Source: Candidatus Omnitrophota bacterium (lineage in GTDB: Bacteria; Omnitrophota; Koll11; Gorgyraeales; Gorgyraeaceae). From it: DNA of 5,307 bases. The position numbers were made by a program, and so were the translations under genes. Position 1 is the stretch's first letter, and each line of letters starts with the position of its first letter. Positions 1-5,307 of the stretch are shown piece by piece. The notes under the pieces were generated by a model. That model saw only the letters and a program-made list of their open reading frames with translations, was not told where the DNA came from and searched no databases. The stretch spans positions 1-5,307 of the forward strand of contig JAHIRR010000188.1 in NCBI GenBank assembly GCA_018818505.1, given 5' to 3'.

Positions 1-2095
1 CAGATATAGTCTGTAAATATTCCTTTCCTTCTTTATCGAATTTTTTTGAATATTCTTCCATCAATAATTTGGTAAATGCCTTTACCCCGCGCAATGGCTC
101 CTTTAGATCGTGCGAGACAATATATGTAAAATCATCCAGCTCTTTATTCTTAAGCGCCAACGCGTTATTCGCCTCTGCCAGCTGCGCGGTCCTTTCCTTT
201 ACCTTATTTTCAAGATTCGTGTAAAGCTCTTTTAACTCCCCCGCCATATTATTAAATCCTTCTGCGAGATCCTGTATCTCATCCCCTGTCTTTATGTCCA
301 ATCGATAGTCCAGATTGCCCTTACCTATTATGCCAGCGCCGCTGTAAAGTTCCTGAATAGGATTTGTTATAGAGCTCGTGGTGTAAAAAATAACAAATAC
401 CGCTATAAAGGCCACCACACCTATTATGATAAATATGACGATGTTGATAGTCCGTATCCTATTCGTAAGGTCTTTTTTATTCTTTTCGATCTGACTGATC
501 TCTACCTCCACTGCCTTGCCTAAGCGATCCTTTAAATCACCCTGTAATTCCATAAGGGTCCAGCCGCGCTCCTTCATGATCCTATCGTGACTATCAATAA
601 CGCTCAATATAGCGCTATTAAAACTATCCAGCCGGGGCTCTATCTCTTTTGCAAACACAGGATCAGTATCCCCCTTAAAAAGATTCCTGTAGTTATTCAT
701 ATATTTTTTCATATCAAAATACAATTCTGAATACTGATCCTTGTACTTTAGCTCCTGTTCGCTCAAATAATCCATAACAAGCCTGGATGAGATAGAAAGT
801 TCATCCTTAATGCGCATTAATATCCACCTCGCAGGCACAAGTTTCTCCATGATATCCTGCGGATCCTTTGCCTCTTTTATCAAAGAATCCTTTTGAGCCA
901 GGAGTCCATCGATCTTATTTTCGATCTCTGAACCTATAGACAAAAACTCTGAAAGGCTGCTCTGTTTCTTGTCAAAGAGTGTCATATTAGAATCTATGAG
1001 CCCTAAAATAGCGCTGTCTGATTCTAATATCTCATCTAAAAATTTCTCCGTACCCCTGAGCCGCGCATGACGGCCATAATCCTTAAGGGCCTTGTCTATA
1101 TTCTGTCTCAGCTGATGATAACGTTCTCTATATACCTCGTCGCCGGTCAACATGTATCTGCTGTTTACCCTCCACGACTCTGCCAGGTCTTTTTCGATCT
1201 TGGAGATATTATGTATGGCTGGTATATCCTCTGTAAGCGCGGCGCCTATTCCCAGCTTTGAAGAAATGCCGCTTTTCTTAAGAACGATTATCTTATCCAG
1301 CGCCTCCATAAAATTCCCGCCTTTAGCCAGAAGTAAATCGACATAACTCCCTGCCTTAGACTTGAGATCTATTATCGAGCTGGCAATCGATTTTATCTCA
1401 TTGGAGGATTCTATAAGTTCAGTCGCAAGGCTGCGTTCTTTATCAGAAAGGGAATATCCGTAGTAATTTTTGTAATCCCTTAAGGATTTTCCCATGATTA
1501 AGATATCTTCTTCATTAAGGCCTGAGAGCGCTTTTGAAAACCTTAAGCGCGCTTCTGTTATAAGGTCTGAAGCGGGGAGATATTGTGTCTGGATCAACAA
1601 AAAATCCTTCTCATCCTGCATCTTATTTTCTTCAAAATCAAAAAGGCTGTCCAGTTTCTTTGTGAATTCGGTCTCTATTACCCTGAGATCCTTGCGCAGG
1701 GCATCCATATCTTTCTTGTTCTTAAATATATCCTGCGCAGCTCCGTCTATCCCAGCTATTAAATCCCCTGCTTCTCCAAAAAGTCCCGCCTCTTCCTCTT
1801 CAGATATAAAGCCCGCGAGAGCCGATACATCCTGCCCTATCACTTCATGAGTCTTTTCGTAACTTATCTTGAAGTTTTCATTGCCTGTTATGAGGAAATT
1901 ATTAAGTTCTGCGAGAAGGCTCTCCATTGAAATGGCTATCTGGTAGGTAGCCCTGGATGCAGGCAGATCCCTTGCAAAGACCTGACTCAAGCCTCTATAT
2001 ATATGCCTTAGACTATAGATGGAAAGCGCACCAAGAACTATAACAAGAAGAAAGGTTATAAAGAAACTAATTCCGATCTTTCTACTTATCCGCAT
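1..2095 (-). CDS. Sensor histidine kinase with long helical periplasmic domain (3' end cut by window edge)
   Basis: The reading frame is open from ATG at 2095 to the left edge (698 codons seen, no stop). An in-frame TGA lies a few codons upstream and no other start falls between, so this start is well fixed. Seen: transmembrane segment 1 at about residues 9-28; a charged, helical extracytoplasmic region at about 30-549; transmembrane segment 2 at about 550-572; a HAMP linker at about 573-625 with the NPI proline (P579) and a GDEI turn (604-607); a coiled coil at about 622-656; then a HisKA H-box, VSHDLKEPLRG, with phospho-acceptor His662. This H-box style is typical of kinases related to the bacteriophytochrome subgroup. 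The HATPase_c domain (N, G1, G2 boxes) should follow beyond position 1. By family knowledge it would sense a signal outside the inner membrane, autophosphorylate His662 and pass phosphate to a response regulator not in the window. The sensor is far longer than the usual 100-250 residues and appears internally repeated. The ligand is unknown. The H-box rules out a chemoreceptor, which has similar sensor and HAMP parts. Confidence 0.93.
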   Translation of the reverse strand, partial: MRISRKIGISFFITFLLVIVLGALSIYSLRHIYRGLSQVFARDLPASRATYQIAISMESLLAELNNFLITGNENFKISYEKTHEVIGQDVSALAGFISEEEEAGLFGEAGDLIAGIDGAAQDIFKNKKDMDALRKDLRVIETEFTKKLDSLFDFEENKMQDEKDFLLIQTQYLPASDLITEARLRFSKALSGLNEEDILIMGKSLRDYKNYYGYSLSDKERSLATELIESSNEIKSIASSIIDLKSKAGSYVDLLLAKGGNFMEALDKIIVLKKSGISSKLGIGAALTEDIPAIHNISKIEKDLAESWRVNSRYMLTGDEVYRERYHQLRQNIDKALKDYGRHARLRGTEKFLDEILESDSAILGLIDSNMTLFDKKQSSLSEFLSIGSEIENKIDGLLAQKDSLIKEAKDPQDIMEKLVPARWILMRIKDELSISSRLVMDYLSEQELKYKDQYSELYFDMKKYMNNYRNLFKGDTDPVFAKEIEPRLDSFNSAILSVIDSHDRIMKERGWTLMELQGDLKDRLGKAVEVEISQIEKNKKDLTNRIRTINIVIFIIIGVVAFIAVFVIFYTTSSITNPIQELYSGAGIIGKGNLDYRLDIKTGDEIQDLAEGFNNMAGELKELYTNLENKVKERTAQLAEANNALALKNKELDDFTYIVSHDLKEPLRGVKAFTKLLMEEYSKKFDKEGKEYLQTIS
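461..1963 (-). repeat. Four diverged ~125-residue helical modules within the kinase sensor
   Basis: Within the kinase's extracytoplasmic region a helix-turn pattern recurs. A proline-centred motif (DLPAS at 43-47, YLPAS at 172-176, DIPA at 290-293, LVPAR at 419-423) is followed 19-25 residues later by a polar turn (TGNENF at 70-75, LNEEDI at 193-198, TGDEVY at 317-322, SEQELKY at 445-451). A Tyr/Lys-rich amphipathic helix then follows (for example ISYEKTHEV, GKSLRDYKNYY, YRERYHQLRQ, YKDQYSELYF). Turn-to-turn spacing is 123, 124 and 128 residues. Copies 1 and 3 match best; copy 2 is the weakest. The pattern resembles the membrane-distal turn of four-helix-bundle sensors such as 4HB_MCP, CHASE3 and HBM. 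Inference: two HBM-like bimodular domains in series. The repeats are protein-level only; no obvious DNA-level identity was seen. Confidence 0.5.
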
Positions 2096-2101
2096 AGAGA
2101 G

Positions 2102-2130
2102 ATTGTATCATACGACAACCTAGACTTCAA
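2102..2130 (-). promoter_or_regulatory. Sigma-70-type promoter for the histidine kinase, probably leaderless
   Basis: Reading the minus strand, TTGAAG (2130-2125, 4/6 to the -35 consensus) is separated by exactly 17 bp from TACAAT (2107-2102, 5/6 to the -10 consensus). Only six bases, CTCTCT, separate the -10 box from the ATG at 2095. Transcription would therefore begin at or within a base or two of the start codon. There is no Shine-Dalgarno sequence ahead of the ATG, which agrees with a leaderless message. The alternative TATGAT hexamer just upstream has only a 12-bp spacer to the same -35 and is less likely. Confidence 0.55.
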
Positions 2131-2152
2131 GGTTTCTGTAGATTTAGACCTT
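2119..2152. promoter_or_regulatory. Candidate operator: dyad symmetry between the divergent promoters
   Basis: Two imperfect dyads lie side by side. CCTAGACTTCAAGG (2119-2132) is symmetric at 10 of 14 positions (CCT-GA..TC-AGG) and overlaps the kinase -35 box. AAGGTTT (2129-2135) and AGACCTT (2146-2152) form 7-bp arms with one mismatch around a 10-base centre, ending just before the first plus-strand TATAAT. A TAGAC element also occurs twice in direct orientation (2121-2125 and 2145-2149). The placement would let one bound protein affect both genes. This is inference from symmetry alone; short AT-rich dyads also occur by chance. Confidence 0.25.
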
Positions 2153-2154
2153 AA

Positions 2155-2167
2155 TATAATGTATAAT
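2155..2167 (+). promoter_or_regulatory. Tandem TATAAT -10 boxes for the plus-strand glycosyltransferase
   Basis: Two perfect TATAAT hexamers lie at 2155-2160 and 2162-2167, only one base apart, as a 7-bp direct repeat. Neither has a good -35 hexamer at 16-18 bp, so this may be a weak or activator-dependent promoter, and in such AT-rich DNA one box may be fortuitous. Initiation from the second box would start near 2174, leaving about 7 nt before the ATG at 2181. No Shine-Dalgarno is present in that leader (TTTACATAAA), so translation is probably leaderless or nearly so. Confidence 0.4.
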
Positions 2168-2180
2168 ATATTTACATAAA

Positions 2181-3821
2181 ATGAAAAATGCAAGCAAATC
2201 AAATCTTTTTATCTTCACCATATGCTTAGGGTCATTGACTCTTATGATATTAGACTCATTGCAACTGCTTGTTTTTATGGACGAACTTAGTTTTTTACGG
2301 AGTCTGTCTGGTTTTGTCAAAAACAAAAGTATCATTCCTATGTATACTAGATATCCCAGCTTATATACTTATATTATATCTATTCCTGTTTATGCGGCTT
2401 ATTCGATTTTCTATTTTATAAAAGGTTTTCCCGTGGATGGCTTAAAGGATCTGATTCTATTAAAATTTATTTTTAGTGAAAATCTTATTCTATGGGCAAG
2501 GGCCTCACGTTTTATTACCATGATATTTTCTGCGGCGACTACTTTGTTGATCTTAAAAGAGGCTAATAAAAAATATGGGTTTGTTGCACTATTAATAGCC
2601 GCATCTATGCTTACGCTGTATCCATTCGGCGCATATCTGGACCTTTCGCGTTATGGCCTTCCAGATATGCCAATGACATTCTTCGTAACACTATCTATGT
2701 TATTGTGCTTCAGCTATATAGATAAGCGACAAATAAAATATCTATACTGGGCCTCTTTTATCTCCGGCTTAGCCATGAGCACAAAATTTAACGCAATTAT
2801 GATGTTTTTCCCTCTATCCATAACTCCACTACTCTGTGGCAAAAAAGAACAGCCATTATATAAATATTATGTAAAAATTATTTTGCTGGTTATTTTTGGA
2901 TTCTTTCTGGGGTCTCCAGCATTTCTGATCTCTTTAAAGTCATATATTGCAGGATTCTCAGCCGAAGCCGACATATTATTTAAATCTAGTCACATTGGTG
3001 CGCATGGCACAAACTGGATATGGTTGCTTGATTTGCTCTGGTCTGAGACTCCGATTATCTCATCCTTAATAATTCTAAGTATAATCTATTGCGCATTCAA
3101 GCGCACAAAGGAAGATATTTTATTTCTTGCGCTGCTCGTACCATCGTTTTTAATCATGGGAGCTCTTCAAAAAAAATCTATATGGTATTTTGTATTTTTA
3201 TATCCCCTTATAAGTCTCTATGCGGGGCGGCTTATGAAAGATATTCTTGAAAGAATTAAAACGCCTTATTTAAACAAGCTCTTATGTACTGTGCTTGTAG
3301 TTGTCTTCACTATACCTGCTTGGCATCTGTACAAAAGATTATCCAAAACTATTTTACCTAATAATAGAGTCGTTGCAAAAAATTGGATTCATGAGAATAT
3401 ACCGAGTAAGGCATCCATTATTGTCGATTGGGCATTTACCCCTGAGTTGTATGACGAGAAATATATTGGCGAGAGAATAAGAGAAATAGAATCTTCTGGG
3501 TCAAAGTTTAGCAAAATGATAAAAGAACACTATCTCAAAAATCCTGTTTATGATACTACCAGCTTAAAAGATCTGGATTACAATGTTAATAATTTAACAA
3601 ATGTAAATGCAAAATATTTGATTATCTCAAGTGGTTGTTACGAAAAGTTTTTCCCATCTAAAAAAAGGTTATTGCCAAAAGAAAATCATCCTACATATAA
3701 AGAATTTATGAAAAGGCGTGAGTTTTATAGCAGCTTATTTAATAATAGGACTCCCTTTAGGCCAGTCGAAGTATTTTCATCGGGGTCTGGTTTTATAATT
3801 AAGATTTATGAGCGGATTTAA
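2181..3821 (+). CDS. GT-C fold integral-membrane glycosyltransferase (ArnT/PMT-like, 546 aa)
   Basis: This is a polytopic protein with about 11-12 hydrophobic segments (about 9-32, 61-82, 111-126, 134-152, 164-180, 206-218, 231-250, 291-307, 312-330, 333-349, 365-383) and a soluble C-terminal domain (about 390-546). Seen: an acidic pair Asp34-Glu35 right after segment 1, where GT-C enzymes carry their catalytic acid; YPSLYTYI (59-66), matching the usual first-loop pattern; LSRYGLPDMPM (155-165) with Asp162, matching the second-loop acid; AMSTKFNA (198-205); and WYFVFLYPL (335-343), as in GT39/GT83-type proteins. By family knowledge such enzymes transfer a sugar from a polyprenyl-phosphate donor to lipid, glycan or protein acceptors on the outer face of the inner membrane. 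Donor and acceptor cannot be read here. The length is normal for the family. The ATG at 2181 is the first start and places segment 1 correctly; no Shine-Dalgarno is visible. The 3' end overlaps the convergent neighbour. Sampled lines are only about 27-32% G+C, lower than in the kinase. Confidence 0.85.
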   Translation: MKNASKSNLFIFTICLGSLTLMILDSLQLLVFMDELSFLRSLSGFVKNKSIIPMYTRYPSLYTYIISIPVYAAYSIFYFIKGFPVDGLKDLILLKFIFSENLILWARASRFITMIFSAATTLLILKEANKKYGFVALLIAASMLTLYPFGAYLDLSRYGLPDMPMTFFVTLSMLLCFSYIDKRQIKYLYWASFISGLAMSTKFNAIMMFFPLSITPLLCGKKEQPLYKYYVKIILLVIFGFFLGSPAFLISLKSYIAGFSAEADILFKSSHIGAHGTNWIWLLDLLWSETPIISSLIILSIIYCAFKRTKEDILFLALLVPSFLIMGALQKKSIWYFVFLYPLISLYAGRLMKDILERIKTPYLNKLLCTVLVVVFTIPAWHLYKRLSKTILPNNRVVAKNWIHENIPSKASIIVDWAFTPELYDEKYIGERIREIESSGSKFSKMIKEHYLKNPVYDTTSLKDLDYNVNNLTNVNAKYLIISSGCYEKFFPSKKRLLPKENHPTYKEFMKRREFYSSLFNNRTPFRPVEVFSSGSGFIIKIYERI

Positions 3822-5265
3822 TTTGATATACCTTAAAGTCTGGATTAGAATACACCTCTTGAAAACTCTCTTTATATTTTTCTAAAAATAGTCGGATATA
3901 CGAGCCATCTTTATCGACCCCTTTATATAATGGCCTTGCTAGAATAATATAATTCGCATTTATCCCAGATAAGTAATCCCAAAGCTCTTTGTAATCGCGG
4001 GGACAATGATAGGCAGAAGCCTTTCTTCCTGTATAGAGAGCTAACACCCTTGGTTTCTGAAAAATAAAAACAGCCTCTTTTTCTGTATTATCCTTTATAT
4101 AGTTAAAAAGCTGCACGCTTTCTTTTTTAGCAACTCCCGACTTTATAGGGCCATAATCTATCTTTGTGTATTTACTTATATAGGAAAGAAAAATGACTGC
4201 GATCAATATAATAAAAACAGGCCTCTCTATCTTCCTTCCATGGAACGAAAGTTTTCTAATGCCTAAAAAGGCATAAAATAGATAAAAAGGGACCACTGGA
4301 AAAAGATATCGTATTCCTCCGTGTCCGGGCCACATGATCACGGGGACAACATACAATATAGAAAATATTTCAAAGATCGTTACCTTCTGCTTTATTCTAA
4401 GTGTATATCCAATAATAGCCAATATGGAAGTAATTGCAAATAAAGCGTAACGGAAAATTATAATATAACTGTTGTCCCAAAGCAAAGAAAGTCTATGGAT
4501 ATACGAGAATAGATTATAAATAATAATCCTTCCATTAACTATAGAAATAAATTCCTTAAAATAATCCGCATTACTATGCAAAAAGACTGTTTGTGGTATC
4601 GCAAAAAAAAGAAATACAGAAACTGCTATGATAGCAACCTTAATTGGTTTTTTGAATCTTACTACATCATAGAGAAGAAGAAATATAAGTATAATGCCGA
4701 TGCCTCTTGTTCCATAAGAAAGGTAGGAAAAAAGGCCTATGAGAATGCCGTCCAAAAACAACAGGCTTTTTGATTCGTAAGATCTGCGCACCTTATGTAT
4801 GAATAATAAACCGAGATATAGAAACAAAAGAAAAGGTATGTCAGATACAACATTATCCTTGAAAGACCAAAGGTAGGGATTAAATCCAACGAGCGCGATC
4901 ATCGCGACCAGATATTGAAATGATAACTCGTTCCTAAAAATGAAAAAAAGTATTAATAAGAATAGAAGAAAAATGAGAATGATCTCCATCTTCATTGATG
5001 TAAGATCAAGCCCATAAGATTTATAGACAGGCGATAATAATAAAGGAAAAACAGGCGAGTATGTTTCAGGGCCTACACTAGAGCACGATGGATTATAAAT
5101 ATAACTGGTATCTTTATAGTCAACCCCTTCAACAATATTTTTAGCGTGGTGAATATACGCACTAAAATCCCCGCCCCAACTATGCCCTTCTCTGATGCTC
5201 GAAAGATAAAAGACACCTATTATTGTTATTAATGTTACAATAATTAAGCTCTTTATGCCTTTCAT
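3799..5265 (-). CDS. Second GT-C-like integral-membrane glycosyltransferase (488 aa)
   Basis: Seen: about 10-11 hydrophobic segments (about 6-23, 95-111, 116-133, 139-157, 168-185, 187-203, 209-229, 265-288, 296-312, 319-336, 348-365), then a soluble C-terminal domain (about 370-488). GGDFSAYI (31-38) after segment 1 supplies the likely catalytic Asp33. YSPVFPLLLSPVY (69-81) is the first-loop YPPLF-like pattern, SDIPFLLF (141-148) with Asp142 is the second-loop acid, and IRYLFPVVPFY (318-328) is the late membrane motif of GT39/PMT_2-type proteins. The C-terminal KPRVLALYTGRKA (404-416) and NANYIIL (436-442) resemble the periplasmic tails of bacterial proteins often annotated as glycosyltransferase family 39. 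Role by family: transfer of a polyprenyl-linked sugar to a surface acceptor; specificity unknown. Its tail shares an NA-x-Y-[LI]-I motif with the convergent glycosyltransferase, so the two are probably distant paralogues. An in-frame TGA lies six codons upstream of the ATG at 5265, so no longer start is possible. No Shine-Dalgarno is seen; it may be coupled to an upstream gene. Confidence 0.8.
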   Translation of the reverse strand: MKGIKSLIIVTLITIIGVFYLSSIREGHSWGGDFSAYIHHAKNIVEGVDYKDTSYIYNPSCSSVGPETYSPVFPLLLSPVYKSYGLDLTSMKMEIILIFLLFLLILFFIFRNELSFQYLVAMIALVGFNPYLWSFKDNVVSDIPFLLFLYLGLLFIHKVRRSYESKSLLFLDGILIGLFSYLSYGTRGIGIILIFLLLYDVVRFKKPIKVAIIAVSVFLFFAIPQTVFLHSNADYFKEFISIVNGRIIIYNLFSYIHRLSLLWDNSYIIIFRYALFAITSILAIIGYTLRIKQKVTIFEIFSILYVVPVIMWPGHGGIRYLFPVVPFYLFYAFLGIRKLSFHGRKIERPVFIILIAVIFLSYISKYTKIDYGPIKSGVAKKESVQLFNYIKDNTEKEAVFIFQKPRVLALYTGRKASAYHCPRDYKELWDYLSGINANYIILARPLYKGVDKDGSYIRLFLEKYKESFQEVYSNPDFKVYQIKSAHKS

Positions 5266-5307
5266 ATATGCGAAGCAGGATCATCATATCCATTGGTAGG
5301 TGGCGGA
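5262..5307 (-). CDS. Possible C-terminal end of an upstream gene (fragment, 14 codons plus stop)
   Basis: In one minus-strand frame the right edge reads PPPTNGYDDPASHI followed by TGA at 5264-5262. This stop shares four bases (ATGA) with the start of the 488-residue glycosyltransferase, the classic arrangement of translationally coupled operon genes. It would explain the lack of a ribosome-binding site for that gene. The fragment is too short to identify. One competing frame also stops in this stretch (TGA at 5286-5284). The third stays open for about 42 codons into the glycosyltransferase gene before stopping, so the assignment is tentative. Confidence 0.3.
   Translation of the reverse strand, partial: PPPTNGYDDPASHI

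Noticed and set aside
1067..1346. Two overlapping plus-strand open frames of 64 codons each
   Set aside because: Both are antisense to the helical sensor of the kinase and show no domain or start signal; they are shadows.
1494..1850. Plus-strand open frame of 118 codons antisense to the kinase
   Set aside because: It lies wholly inside the kinase gene, has a Ser/Lys-rich composition expected from antisense reading, no ribosome-binding site and no recognisable motif. The kinase frame has clear domains.
30..1950. Possibility that the left gene is a methyl-accepting chemotaxis protein, given the helical-bundle sensor and HAMP
   Set aside because: After HAMP and a coiled coil the sequence enters a clear HisKA H-box with His662 rather than a chemoreceptor signalling hairpin.
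2144..2335. Minus-strand open frame of 63 codons spanning the start of the plus-strand glycosyltransferase
   Set aside because: It is antisense to the N-terminal membrane segment of a well-supported gene and covers its -10 boxes; no family resemblance was seen.
3169..3176. Run of eight A in the first glycosyltransferase, and another at 4603-4610 in the second (T8 on its coding strand), considered as phase-variation tracts
   Set aside because: Runs of eight are expected by chance in such AT-rich genes, both reading frames are intact across them, and they encode ordinary Lys or Phe residues.
3780..3850. Bidirectional terminator at the convergent junction
   Set aside because: No stable inverted repeat followed by a T-run was found; the region is coding on both strands up to the overlapping stops.
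4576..4773. Plus-strand open frame of 65 codons inside the second glycosyltransferase
   Set aside because: Its Lys/Tyr/Asn-rich sequence is what antisense of a hydrophobic AT-rich membrane gene gives; no start signal was seen.

Overview
The window is bacterial DNA carrying three substantial genes, all membrane-anchored, and nothing that looks like phage, transposon, CRISPR or RNA genes. It is moderately AT-rich. The coding sequences use many ATA (Ile) and AGG/AGA (Arg) codons, and none of the visible starts has a convincing Shine-Dalgarno sequence. This fits an environmental, probably uncultured bacterium. An Omnitrophota-like lineage is a guess from style only, and the sequence does not fix the phylum.

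Layout. Positions 1-2095 (minus strand) hold the first 698 codons of a large sensor histidine kinase that runs off the left edge. It has two membrane segments, an unusually long (~520 residue) helical extracytoplasmic sensor, a HAMP linker, a coiled coil and the phospho-acceptor H-box. Its catalytic ATPase domain lies outside the window. An 85-bp divergent intergenic region (2096-2180) carries a good promoter for the kinase whose predicted start site falls at or next to the ATG, tandem TATAAT boxes facing the other way, and dyad symmetry between them. From 2181 to 3821 (plus) lies a polytopic GT-C-fold (ArnT/PMT-like) glycosyltransferase. A second, divergent GT-C-like membrane protein occupies 3799-5265 on the minus strand, and the two are convergent with their 3' ends overlapping by 23 bp. 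At the right edge, 5262-5307 may hold the last codons of another minus-strand gene whose stop overlaps the second glycosyltransferase's start as ATGA.

How the parts may work together (inference). The two GT-C proteins probably transfer sugars from polyprenyl-phosphate donors to cell-surface glycans, lipids or proteins on the outer face of the inner membrane. The histidine kinase faces the same compartment and shares an intergenic control region with the first transferase, but the window gives no direct proof of a regulatory link. By hand counts on a few sample lines, the kinase is clearly richer in G+C than the glycosyltransferase genes, as is common where surface-glycan genes abut core genes.

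The most unusual feature is the kinase sensor, in which a helix-loop motif recurs four times at about 125-residue spacing. This suggests tandem helical-bundle modules, possibly two helical-bimodular (HBM-like) domains in series. No clearly new multi-gene system is evident.
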